The notes below the pieces were generated by a model. That model was not told the origin of the DNA. It saw nothing but the letters and a program-made list of their open reading frames with translations, and ran no database searches. A DNA stretch of 64,000 bases from positions 78,903 through 142,902 of the forward strand of contig DASYNF010000147.1 in NCBI GenBank assembly GCA_036008685.1, in the 5' to 3' direction. Positions 33,601 to 40,756 of the stretch are shown one piece after another. The DNA comes from Actinomadura_C sp036008685 (GTDB lineage Bacteria > Actinomycetota > Actinomycetes > Streptosporangiales > Streptosporangiaceae). A program made the translations under genes and the position numbers. How positions within the stretch are numbered: position 1 is the stretch's first letter; every line of letters starts with the position of its first letter.

Positions 33601-33949
33601 ACTCCCAGTCGGTGCCGTTCGGGCGCCGGTAGAGCACCTTGTGCGACCGTGCGGATCCCGTGGTGAGCTGGAGGCTGGCCGAGCCCTTCGGGCAGAGCCG
33701 GCCGCGTGAGATGGGCGAGTCCGGGTCCCCTTCGATCTGGGTGACCTGACCGTCCGTGACGAAGACCCGCTGGCCGCAGCCGACGGCGCAGTACGGGCAG
33801 ATCGACTTGACGACCTTGTCCGCGGTGCTGACGCGCGGCTTGAGCGCATCCGTACGGGAACTGCGTACGGCCGCCCCGCGCCCGGACGGATCGGAGCCGG
33901 TCATCTGGCGATAGACCGGCCATGAACCGATCCACCTGGGGATTCCCAT
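30683..33949 (-). CDS. fdhA: Formate dehydrogenase alpha subunit, selenocysteine-containing
   Basis: The full product is 1088 residues if the in-frame TGA at 33382-33380 is read as selenocysteine (position 190). The sequence around it, Glu-Asn-Gln-Ala-Arg-Ile-Sec-His-Ser-Ala-Thr-Val-Pro-Gly, is the active-site block of FdnG-type enzymes, and both halves continue in one frame. The enzyme oxidises formate to CO2 with a molybdopterin-guanine-dinucleotide Mo or W centre, with Sec as metal ligand. The 4Fe-4S cysteines are Cys51, 54, 58 and 86. A hairpin fitting a bacterial SECIS element follows the UGA. ATG 33949 has GAGGAGAG upstream. No clear twin-arginine signal is visible, so its location is unsettled. 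Automated pipelines may split it into two genes. The sel genes are not in this window. Confidence 0.93.
33335..33382 (-). promoter_or_regulatory. SECIS element downstream of the selenocysteine UGA
   Basis: After UGA (33382-33380) and 18 bases, the apical loop GGUCU (33361-33357) is closed by GGUCCCC/GGGGGCC (33368-33362 with 33356-33350). A lower stem GCCACGG/CCGUGGC spans 33373-33367 and 33341-33335; it overlaps the upper stem by two bases, so the exact pairing needs folding. The GGUCU loop and the 18-base distance equal those of E. coli fdhF. Confidence 0.75.
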
Positions 33950-34004
33950 CTGCTCTCCTCAACGATCTTGCAAGGTGCGCAAGGCCCTACCCAGCTCGAA
34001 CCCG

Positions 34005-34024
34005 TTTATTCCGGTTTATTCCGG
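34005..34024. repeat. Tandem TTTATTCCGG repeat in fdhA divergent promoter region
   Basis: Two exact 10-bp units lie side by side (34005-34014 and 34015-34024) between fdhA and the F420 oxidoreductase gene. This AT-rich block is unusual for the window and may be an activator or repressor site. Confidence 0.45.
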
Positions 34025-34144
34025 CTGTTCACGCCGGCTCGTGGCGATGGGCGCTCGCGTACACGGTTAGGCCTGCGAGCCGGCGGTTCACCGCACGGGC
34101 CAAGGGTAGGGCTTGGCATCCGAGCGGCGAATCGAGGAGGAAAA

Positions 34145-35128
34145 TTGGTCCGCTTCGGCTATTTCCTGTCGTCGGAGGAGCACAGCCCGGACGCGCTGGT
34201 CCAGCAGGCCAGGCTGGCCGAACAGGCCGGGTTCGAGGGACTGTGGATCTCCGATCACTTCCACCCGTGGCTGGAGGAGCAAGGGGAGAGCGGCTTCGTC
34301 TGGTCGGTGATCGGCGCGATCTCGCAGGTCTGCGAGCTGCCCATCACGACCGCGGTGACCTGCCCCACCGTCCGGATTCATCCGGCGATCGTGGCGCAGG
34401 CCGCGGCGACGTCCCAGATCCTGACGGGAGGACGCTTCCGGCTGGGCGTCGGCTCGGGCGAGGCGCTGAACGAGCACATCCTCGGAGACCGCTGGCCGAG
34501 CGCCGACGAGCGCCTGGAGATGCTGGAGGAGTCCATCGAGGTGATCCGGAAGCTGTTCACCGGTGAGCAGGTCACCCATCGTGGGCGCCACTACACGGTC
34601 GAAACCGCGCGCCTCTACTCCCTACCGGACCAGGCCCCGCCGATCCTCGTCTCGGGATTCGGTGAGAAGGCCGTCCGGCTGGCCGGCCGCGTGGGGGACG
34701 GGTTCGTCTCCGTCCAGCCGGAGGCCGACCACGTACGGCTCTTCAAGGAGGCCGGCGGGGACGGCAGGCTCACCCAGGGCGGGCTGAAGGTCTGCTGGGG
34801 CGCGGACGAGGACAAGGCCCGCGAGACCGCGTACCGGCTCTGGCGCAATGAGGGGATACCGGGCGAGGCGGCGCAGCTGCTGCCGCTTCCGCGGCACTTC
34901 GAGCAGCTGTCCGAGCTCGTCACCCCGGACATGCTCTCCCACGCCTGCGGACCCGACGTGGACACCCATGTGCAGGCGATCCGCCCGTACATCGAGGCGG
35001 GCTTCGACGAGATCTACATCTCCCAGATCGGTCCCGAGCAGGAAGGCTTCTTCCGGTTCTACGCGGAGGAGGTGCTGCCCCGGCTGCGGGACGGCCAGGA
35101 CCGTACGGGCGGCGCCGGCCTGGAATGA
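34145..35128 (+). CDS. LLM-class F420-dependent oxidoreductase
   Basis: The 327-aa protein is a TIM-barrel flavin/F420 enzyme of the luciferase-like family. It opens with 'VRFGYFLSSEEH' and has 'GLWISDHFHPW', 'GRFRLGVGSGEALNEHILG' and 'PPILVSGFGEKAVRLAGRVGDGFVS', all close to F420-dependent glucose-6-phosphate dehydrogenase-like members. The substrate is not fixed by these motifs. The start is the rare TTG at 34145, supported by GAGGAGG just upstream; no ATG or GTG fits. It is divergent from the formate dehydrogenase operon and ends in a perfect terminator hairpin. Confidence 0.9.
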   Translation: MVRFGYFLSSEEHSPDALVQQARLAEQAGFEGLWISDHFHPWLEEQGESGFVWSVIGAISQVCELPITTAVTCPTVRIHPAIVAQAAATSQILTGGRFRLGVGSGEALNEHILGDRWPSADERLEMLEESIEVIRKLFTGEQVTHRGRHYTVETARLYSLPDQAPPILVSGFGEKAVRLAGRVGDGFVSVQPEADHVRLFKEAGGDGRLTQGGLKVCWGADEDKARETAYRLWRNEGIPGEAAQLLPLPRHFEQLSELVTPDMLSHACGPDVDTHVQAIRPYIEAGFDEIYISQIGPEQEGFFRFYAEEVLPRLRDGQDRTGGAGLE

Positions 35129-35129
35129 G

Positions 35130-35168
35130 CCCCGCCGCCCGGTGCCAGGACGGCACCGGGCGGCGGGG
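35130..35168 (+). terminator. Terminator after the F420 oxidoreductase gene
   Basis: A perfect 17-bp stem (35130-35146 with 35152-35168) has a five-base loop, one base past the stop codon. Confidence 0.85.
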
Positions 35169-35178
35169 AGCGGTCGGG

Positions 35179-35364
35179 TCAGAGACGGGTCTGTCGCCTG
35201 CGGCCTTGGTCCTCGCCACCCTGGGTGTCCCCGGTGGTCTCAGACGGATCGGGCGCGCCGGACGCGTGTTCCTCGGTGAGTTCGGCTTCGTCGTCCTGCG
35301 GGTTCTTGGACTGGGCTCGTCTATCGGTCATTGGTCTCGAGTCTTTATCGCGACGTTCTGCCAT
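35179..35364 (-). CDS. Small acidic hypothetical protein (61 aa)
   Basis: The frame encodes a hydrophilic, probably disordered peptide with a basic head (Met-Ala-Glu-Arg-Arg-Asp-Lys) and an acidic centre rich in Asp, Glu, Ser and Thr ('AELTEEHASGAPDPSETTGD'), ending Arg-Arg-Arg-Gln-Thr-Arg-Leu. Such a composition is typical of small conserved actinobacterial proteins of unknown role. The start is uncertain: ATG 35364 or ATG 35331 (50 aa); neither has a clear ribosome binding site. It has no membrane segment. Confidence 0.5.
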   Translation of the reverse strand: MAERRDKDSRPMTDRRAQSKNPQDDEAELTEEHASGAPDPSETTGDTQGGEDQGRRRQTRL

Positions 35365-35496
35365 GTCTGATATCTGACCCGGAACCGCACCCCGAAACTG
35401 GGACATGATGCCCCTTGCCCGGCTCTTGGGAAAAAGCGCACACAGGGGGGTGGTGTGGTGACCTGAGGCCAGGCGACTAATCATGCTATAAGCGGA

Positions 35497-36222
35497 TTAT
35501 GAGTCATTTGTCCGTGCTCGGCTGACGCGCCCCGATGGAATGGCCGCCGGCGTCGACGGCGCGTGCGGCCCGGTCTGCGGGCCGCCTTGAAGACGTACTG
35601 AAAGTTCTCCCAGCCCCCGAGGGGAGTGGTCCCGGGCTTCTGTGAGCCTGCTCTGGAGTCCCGCGCGTACGGAGGGCCATTCGGAGTCGATGACGCTGAA
35701 ATAGACGCTGTCGCGATAGTGACCGGTGCTCAGAAGACGGTGGTTACGCCATACACCTTCTCGTACGGCTCCGATCTTCGTGATCGCCCGTTGAGACCGC
35801 AGGTTACGGGCATCGGCCTTCATCGCGACGCGGCCAACACGGTGCTCTTCGAAGGCGAGTTCCAGAAGCAGGTACGTCGCTTCGGTGTTGACTCCCGAGG
35901 CCCACTGGCTGGGCGTGATCCATGTCCAGCCGATCTCGACGGTGCGGTCCGCTGGACGGACATCTATGTAGCTGGTGCTCCCGACGGCCTGGCCGGTATG
36001 GGTGCTGATGATCGCGAACGGAAGCCGGGTGCCGTTCTCCTGCTCCCTCAGCGCATCTGTGATCAAGGCCTTGATGTCGTCCGGGGCGCGGGGCGTTGGC
36101 TTGTCGAGGTACGTCCAGATCTCGTCATGCGCAGCGGCCTGGAGCAACTCTTCGGCGTGCGAGTGGGCCAGGGGTTCGAGGCGCACACGATGGCCGGTGA
36201 GGACGATCGGGCGAAGGTTCAT
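35497..36222 (-). CDS. RimJ/RimL-type GNAT acetyltransferase
   Basis: The 241-aa protein has the RimJ/RimL layout: 'LTGHRVRLEPLAHSHAEEL' at the N-terminus, then 'TVEIGWTWITPSQWASGVNTEATYLLLELAFE' with the acetyl-CoA Gln/Arg-x-x-Gly-like turn (here Gln-Trp-Ala-Ser-Gly), then 'ALKADARNLRSQRAITKIGAVREG'-like text. The typical family is about 190 aa; the last 45-50 residues here (Arg-, Gly-, Pro-, Ser-rich) have no counterpart and may be a fused or frameshifted tail. The base composition is lower in GC than neighbouring genes. Together with the GntR fragment upstream, this suggests DNA of mobile origin. The start is ATG 36222, with only a weak site upstream. Confidence 0.82.
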   Translation of the reverse strand: MNLRPIVLTGHRVRLEPLAHSHAEELLQAAAHDEIWTYLDKPTPRAPDDIKALITDALREQENGTRLPFAIISTHTGQAVGSTSYIDVRPADRTVEIGWTWITPSQWASGVNTEATYLLLELAFEEHRVGRVAMKADARNLRSQRAITKIGAVREGVWRNHRLLSTGHYRDSVYFSVIDSEWPSVRAGLQSRLTEARDHSPRGLGELSVRLQGGPQTGPHAPSTPAAIPSGRVSRARTNDS

Positions 36223-36276
36223 CGGGCATCCACGTCGTAGGGGAGGACATGCCGGTCTCCAGGAAGGACCACTGGG

Positions 36277-36426
36277 CGTGTGCCCGAGATCTTCGAGGAC
36301 CTGGTCGGTTCCCTCGATCACGTCGGCCTCATCCATGATCTTGCTGCCCTGCATGATGTCCAGCGGGTAGTAGCTGTCACCGAGCTGGAGCGGCTCGTTA
36401 TCCGCGTACATCACCCTCCGGCGTAC
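36277..36426 (-). pseudogene. GntR-family regulator remnant (UTRA domain fragment)
   Basis: The frame carries about 50 residues that match the ligand-binding UTRA domain ('ADNEPLQLGDSYYPLDIMQGSKIMDEADVIEGTDQVLEDLG', seen here in shorter pieces). There is no winged-helix N-terminus and no C-terminal half. Both sides run into unrelated text, the upstream side into integrase-end-like sequence. It is a dead fragment left by a deletion or element insertion. Confidence 0.65.
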
Positions 36427-36486
36427 TCCGACGTCTTCCGGGCACGTAGCGAGCACGGAAGCGAAAAGAGGCCAAGTTAAAGAGCG

Positions 36487-36574
36487 AAGGCCCAGGTTCC
36501 CGGATGCGGGTTGACCTGGGCCTTTGTGGTTGGAGCGGGCGACGGGAATCGAACCCGCGTAGCCAGTTTGGAAG
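36487..36574. repeat. Left 88-bp direct repeat (tRNA-Gly 3' half plus terminator; att-like)
   Basis: This block matches 38014-38101 in 82 of 88 positions. The last 44 bases (36531-36574) are identical to the tRNA-Gly gene from its CCA end back to the anticodon loop. The first 38 bases repeat the hairpin with stem AAGGCCCAGGT. The left flank (36439-36465) also resembles the 3' tip of the integrase fragment at 37968. This is the footprint of a tRNA-targeting integrative element. Confidence 0.85.
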
Positions 36575-36688
36575 TAGAGGCGCACCTTACCGGGCAAGGG
36601 GCGCCCCCGGGACTGCCCGAGAAGCGCGTTCCGGCATCCGGGCGCTGTTTCTCTCCTGGGTGTTAGAGGAGCCTGTGATCCTACGGAC

Positions 36689-37807
36689 ATGACATTCGAG
36701 ACCAATGACCTGCTGCCTGATCCGGCCGCCCTGATCGAAGAGACGGACTGGGACTCCCTGGAACACGCCTACGGACCGGCGGAGGACACCGCCCTTCGTC
36801 TGGTTGAGCTCCTCGACGAGGATCTCGAGGTCCAGGCCAACGCACTCGGACAGCTCGACATGTCCGTGCTTCACCAGGGTTCCCTCTACAGCGCCACCCC
36901 TCCGGTGGCGCTGTTCATCGCCGCGATCATCGGGCATCCCCGTACGCTGGCCGAGCACGAGAGCGCCTTCCCCTGGGACAACCGCCGCCGTCCGTTCCGC
37001 GCCGCCCTGCTCGAATGGCTCGGCCTGATGGCCGAATCCGCCGCCTACGAGGATCCCGACGACGGCGTGGAAGGGGACGAGCCGGACGTCACCGAATCCT
37101 GCCGGGCGATCCGCCCCGCGATCTACAGCGCCGTCGCCCCCTACCTCGACGACCCCGCCCCCGCCGTACGCGAAGCCGCCATCGGCGCGGCCGTCTGGCT
37201 GCTGAAGACCCCCGAACTCGTCAACCACAGACCGCCGGCCGCGCGGCTGCTCAAGGAGTCGTTGGCCTCCAGCGATGACCGGCGCGAACGCGCCGCCGCA
37301 GTCCTCACCCTCGGCGCGTGGGAGCAGGACACCGCAAATCTGCTCGCGGATCCCGACCCCGCCATCCGCGCCTGCGCGGCCCTCGCCCCCGGTCCCACCC
37401 AGAACGCCGAGGCCACGCGGGTGCTGCTGGATGCGCTGGGGGATCCGGCGACGGCAGACTCCTGGTTCCCCGAGCCGTTGCCCCAGTTCGAGGGATGGTT
37501 CCGCTTCACGCTGCTGGAGGCGCTGATCGAGCGCGTCTCTACGTTCGAGGAACTGCTCCCGGCGGCGCTGGCGATCGCCCGGATCACCAGCGCCTACACC
37601 GTCGACCGCGAATGGGGCCCCCTCCTGGTCAAGGCGTTCCCCGACAGCTACATCCGGGGGACCGAACTGACCGACGCCCAGCGCTCGTTCCTCCAGGCCC
37701 TCTCCGAGAACGACGATTGCTGGGGCAAGATCGCCAACCCGCGCGTCTGGCTCCGCAAAATCGGCCTCCCCGAAGAACGCGCCGAGATCCAGGCACTCCT
37801 GGAGTGA
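36689..37807 (+). CDS. HEAT-repeat-like helical protein carried between the att-like repeats
   Basis: The 372-aa soluble protein is all alpha-helical, with repeating Ala/Leu-rich helix pairs ('APAVREAAIGAAVWLL', 'DRRERAAAVLTLGAW', 'DPAIRACAALAP'). These are hallmarks of HEAT/ARM-like scaffolds that bind proteins. No catalytic motif is visible. ATG 36689 lacks a ribosome binding site; GATCCT six bases upstream would suit a leaderless start. It is the only intact gene between the two 88-bp repeats, so it is probably cargo of the relic element. A defence or immunity function would be speculation. Confidence 0.72.
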   Translation: MTFETNDLLPDPAALIEETDWDSLEHAYGPAEDTALRLVELLDEDLEVQANALGQLDMSVLHQGSLYSATPPVALFIAAIIGHPRTLAEHESAFPWDNRRRPFRAALLEWLGLMAESAAYEDPDDGVEGDEPDVTESCRAIRPAIYSAVAPYLDDPAPAVREAAIGAAVWLLKTPELVNHRPPAARLLKESLASSDDRRERAAAVLTLGAWEQDTANLLADPDPAIRACAALAPGPTQNAEATRVLLDALGDPATADSWFPEPLPQFEGWFRFTLLEALIERVSTFEELLPAALAIARITSAYTVDREWGPLLVKAFPDSYIRGTELTDAQRSFLQALSENDDCWGKIANPRVWLRKIGLPEERAEIQALLE

Positions 37808-37822
37808 TCCCCGACCACAGGG

Positions 37823-37978
37823 GAGAGGCGTGACGTGACGCGGATGGGCCACGCTTCGACCCGGGCCGCGCTCATCTATCAGCACACCAGCCAGGACAGA
37901 GATCAGGCGATCGCAAAGGCGCTCGGCGAGGCCCTGGCGACGGCTCGGAAGGGCACGGCGAACCGATCGGGCAAGTAG
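37823..37978 (+). pseudogene. Tyrosine integrase C-terminal remnant
   Basis: About 51 residues in the same frame as the upstream gene read Arg-x-Met-Gly-His-Ala-Ser-Thr-Arg-Ala-Ala-Leu-Ile-Tyr-Gln-His, then a charged tail ending Ser-Gly-Lys. This is the C-terminal box of phage-type integrases: the His of Gly-His, and the nucleophile Tyr in Ile-Tyr-Gln-His. The rest of the enzyme is absent. The fragment ends just before the terminator and tRNA-Gly 3' half, the usual place for an integrase gene end at its att site. Confidence 0.85.
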
Positions 37979-38013
37979 CGGGCACGGAAGTGAAGTAAGT
38001 TGGTGGATGATCA

Positions 38014-38051
38014 AAGGCCCAGGTCCCCGAGTGCGGGTTGACCTGGGCCTT
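38014..38051 (-). terminator. Terminator of tRNA-Gly
   Basis: The 11-bp stem AAGGCCCAGGT/ACCTGGGCCTT lies just 3' of the tRNA on the minus strand. Confidence 0.7.
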
Positions 38052-38101
38052 CGTGTGTGGAGCGGGCGACGGGAATCGAACCCGCGTAGCCAGTTTGGAA
38101 G
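38014..38101. repeat. Right 88-bp direct repeat (att-like, at the intact tRNA-Gly)
   Basis: This copy contains the last 44 bases of the intact tRNA-Gly (38058-38101) and its terminator. The offset to the left copy is 1527 bp. Confidence 0.85.
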
Positions 38102-38131
38102 ACTGGGGCTCTACCATTGAGCTACGCCCGC
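38061..38131 (-). tRNA. tRNA-Gly (anticodon UCC)
   Basis: The 71-nt cloverleaf is complete: acceptor GCGGGCG/CGCCCGC, D arm GCTC/GAGC, anticodon arm CCAGT/ACTGG with loop CTTCCAA (anticodon UCC), and T arm with TTCGATT. The discriminator U is followed by an encoded CCA at 38060-38058. It is the target of the relic integrative elements; the intact copy remains functional. Confidence 0.95.
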
Positions 38132-38393
38132 GCGGCACCGAGTGATCAAGGACAGGCTCGATCACCGACGTGGCACGTCCGTAGCGTACCGGCTTTCCGG
38201 TGTGCTTGTTGTAGCCGTCTCCGCGGCCGGTGATCTCCAAGGCCCGGGCGCCCCCGCCGAGCCCGGCCGCCTGCCGACGAACCCGCGCGGGGCCCGGCCG
38301 GAGGTCTGTGGAGGCGACGTCGTCCCGATCGGCACTACACTGCTCAGGTCGCCACGTGGCGTGCGCCCCCGGGTCGCGTCACGCAGTGGTCGA

Positions 38394-38467
38394 CGGGGTG
38401 TGGCGCAGCTTGGTAGCGCGCGTGCTTTGGGTGCACGAGGCCGTGGGTTCGAATCCCGCCACCCCGA
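38394..38467 (+). tRNA. tRNA-Pro (anticodon UGG)
   Basis: The 74-nt cloverleaf has acceptor CGGGGTG/CACCCCG, anticodon stem CGTGC/GCACG with loop TTTGGGT (anticodon UGG), and T loop TTCGAAT. CCA is not encoded. Confidence 0.96.
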
Positions 38468-38518
38468 CGTCGGGCCCCCGGCCGTGCGTTCGCCGCCGGG
38501 TCGTCCTCGCGCTGCCGG

Positions 38519-39079
38519 TCATGGCACCACGGTGACCGTCAGGCCGGGGAGCGCGGGGACTCGGTAGTCACCAGGTTCGGCCGTGATCGCATGGGCCAGT
38601 TCCTCACACGCCGGCCCTGGCAGGGTCACCTCGAGTGCGTGGTCCGTGTGGGCGTGACCGAAATCCGGCCCGGGCAGCAACACCACCGGGAGGGCGGGTC
38701 CGCCGGTCAGGATGAGTGCGTTGCCATGGGGGATCCGGCCCGGGAGGACGCGGGTGAACTGCGAGACGTGCTTTGACCCGATGGTGAGCCTGAGCTCGTC
38801 GCCGCCGACGGCCTCCAGCTGATCGAAGAACAGGTATCCGGTGCCCGAGCCGTCCCGTCTCGCCCCTTCCCGGACGCCTTCGAGGACGTCGGGCTCCGCG
38901 GCGAGTGAAGGCCGGTCCAGATCGGTGATCAGCATCGGCAGCCGGGGTCCCAGTGTGGTGACGAGCCCTTCGACGTTCCATGACTGCGCGGCGTGCAACT
39001 CGTCCGTCGTGACGCCGACGAAACGAACTGTCCCATCGGGACGGGGCCTACTGCCCTGTACGGCACTGGTGCGTGCCAT
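38519..39079 (-). CDS. Hypothetical protein (186 aa)
   Basis: This soluble protein has no recognised family. It mixes beta-strand-like segments ('LRLTIGSKHVSQFTRVLPG', 'GGPALPVVLLPGPDFGHAHTDHALEVTL') with a short helix-rich N-terminus ('TTDELHAAQSWNVEGLVTTLG'). No signal peptide or transmembrane helix is seen. ATG 39079 has a weak upstream GGGAG. Third codon positions are mostly G/C, and the frame is open for the whole length, which supports coding. It lies right after the tRNA-Pro gene, convergent with it. Confidence 0.65.
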   Translation of the reverse strand: MARTSAVQGSRPRPDGTVRFVGVTTDELHAAQSWNVEGLVTTLGPRLPMLITDLDRPSLAAEPDVLEGVREGARRDGSGTGYLFFDQLEAVGGDELRLTIGSKHVSQFTRVLPGRIPHGNALILTGGPALPVVLLPGPDFGHAHTDHALEVTLPGPACEELAHAITAEPGDYRVPALPGLTVTVVP

Positions 39080-39302
39080 TCCAGGCGATCAGCTCCCGCA
39101 TAGCGCTCCTGGAGCAGTGCGTCGATCGCGTCCCAGCCCCATCATCGTCGATGTCCTGAAAAGGACGAAGATATCGGCTCGGATCCCCGGCCCGCGGATC
39201 CCATCCCCTGGTTTTTCCTCCGGGCCGTGCCGGATGTCCTTACCAGGTTCGTCTTCGCTCGTATAGCTTCACACCAGGATGTGGCGGGGTGGGGGTCTGT
39301 TC

Positions 39303-39785
39303 ATGGGGCGAAAGCGGATGCGGCCCGAAATGAGCCAAAGGCGAATGATCTGGTGGTGGGTCGCGATTATCCTGCTGTCTCTGGTGCCATGGCAGGCCGG
39401 GGAAATGCAGCTATGGCTTTTGCCGATCCTCGTGTGGGGATACTACGAGTTGTGCGCCTGCCCAACGGTGTGCAGCGTGCGGACGATGCGCGGCGGCCTG
39501 TGCCGTAATCCCGCTTTCGGCCGCCTGTACGCGTGCAGGGAGCAGCCCGCGCATGCCCGGCTCAAAAACGATGCCTTCTTGCGGCTGCTCCTCATGCGCC
39601 GGAGTCATCCACTCCTGGCATCGCCCGCTCGCGGGCCGCGCGGAGGCCAGGCGAGCCGTGAACGCGCGTCGGACCGGGCCACGGTGCAATCCCGTCAGGC
39701 CCTGATGGTCTTCCTCACGGTGGCAGGAACGATCGCCGGAGTGATCGTAGGAGTGGTCCAGTCGCTCCTCGCGGCCTTGGCCTGA
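39303..39785 (+). CDS. Hypothetical membrane protein (160 aa)
   Basis: The product has a short Arg-rich head and an aromatic-rich hydrophobic segment at residues 14-48 ('MIWWWVAIILLSLVPWQAG', then 'LWLLPILVWGYYELC') that may be two helices. A basic middle with several cysteines (Cys-x-Cys, Cys, Cys, Cys) follows, then a C-terminal hydrophobic helix ('FLTVAGTIAGVIVGVVQSLLAAL'). No family is recognised. The start is uncertain; ATG 39303 is used, and an in-frame ATG at 39279 exists. Confidence 0.6.
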   Translation: MGRKRMRPEMSQRRMIWWWVAIILLSLVPWQAGEMQLWLLPILVWGYYELCACPTVCSVRTMRGGLCRNPAFGRLYACREQPAHARLKNDAFLRLLLMRRSHPLLASPARGPRGGQASRERASDRATVQSRQALMVFLTVAGTIAGVIVGVVQSLLAALA

Positions 39786-40018
39786 ACGGAGGCGGCCACC
39801 CGCCTGAGGAGGCGCGACACCGAGACGGCGGGCGATGCCGGGCTCGTTCGGACAGGGCGCCGGGGCGGTGCGACGCGTACGGCGATCGGCCGCACTTCCG
39901 CCGCACGGACGTCCTCTCCGCCGGAGCGGACCCAACGCACCGGTTCGTCACGTGAGCCGCTGCGGCCCGTCCCGGGCCGCTCGGCGTCTCCGGCTATAAC
40001 CTTGGGTCAGGGCGTGAG

Positions 40019-40636
40019 ATGAGGGCCAGGACGCACAGCGATGCCCGGCGTCGAAGCGACATGATCGAAGAATCCGGTGACGATCAGGTCCCGCCAGAGG
40101 TGGCGATCCTCGTGGGACTGCAGGGGTCCGGCAAGTCGACCTTCTTCCGGGACCGGCTGGCGGGCACGCACAAGCACGTGAGCAAGGACAACTTCCGCAA
40201 CGCCAGGCGGCGTCAGGACCGCCAGATGCGCATGATCACGGAGGCTTTGGAGTCGGGCGAGAACGTCGCGGTCGACAACACGAACCCCTCCCCCGCCGAG
40301 TGGCGGCCCATCATCGAGCTGGCTCGCCGCCATGGCGCCCGGGTGATCGGCTACTGGTTCCCCCCGGACGTCCCCGGATCGCTGCGGCGCAACGCGGCCC
40401 GGGAATCCCGGGACCGGGTGCCCGATGTCGGGATCTTCACCACCCTCCGCCGGCTGAACCGGCCTGGAGCGTCCGACGGGTTCGACGACCTCCGGGTCGT
40501 ACGGTTCGACGGCGCCGGCGGGTTCGAGATCACCGACATGGCCGAAGAGGACCAGGCCGAAACCGGCAGGCCCGCGGAGGACCAGGTCCCCACGGGGCCG
40601 CCGACCGGCGAAGAGGCTCCCGGCCCGCAGGCTTGA
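40019..40636 (+). CDS. P-loop kinase-like ATP-binding protein
   Basis: The 205-aa protein has a Walker A Gly-Leu-Gln-Gly-Ser-Gly-Lys-Ser-Thr at about 33-41, 'HKHVSKDNFRN' as a nucleotide/substrate segment, and 'VAVDNTNPSP' with the Asp-Asn-Thr-Asn motif of the polynucleotide-kinase-like (PNKP/zeta-toxin-related) kinases. A conserved Arg pair follows in 'REsRDRVPDVGIF'-like text. The C-terminal 30 residues are Pro/Glu-rich and probably disordered. The predicted function is to phosphorylate a nucleic-acid 5' end, nucleotide or metabolite; the substrate is not known. ATG 40061 is an alternative start. Confidence 0.8.
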   Translation: MRARTHSDARRRSDMIEESGDDQVPPEVAILVGLQGSGKSTFFRDRLAGTHKHVSKDNFRNARRRQDRQMRMITEALESGENVAVDNTNPSPAEWRPIIELARRHGARVIGYWFPPDVPGSLRRNAARESRDRVPDVGIFTTLRRLNRPGASDGFDDLRVVRFDGAGGFEITDMAEEDQAETGRPAEDQVPTGPPTGEEAPGPQA

Positions 40637-40756
40637 AGAACCGTCCCTCCGCCCACCCTGCCGCCGCCGTGTCCGATCTTCCCGGCATCATGGACAGCGC
40701 CCTGATCGTCGCCCTGGTCGCGTCGGCGGGAGCGAACCTGAGGAGAGGGAGAGCGC

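Noticed and set aside
33380..33949. A separate 189-aa gene ending at the TGA upstream of the main fdhA frame
   Set aside because: The TGA is flanked by the conserved active-site block and a SECIS hairpin, so the two frames are one selenoprotein.
39603..39660. A further copy of the dispersed structured element
   Set aside because: Only GC-rich similarity was seen; the TGGACTGA and GAGGGAA signatures are missing.
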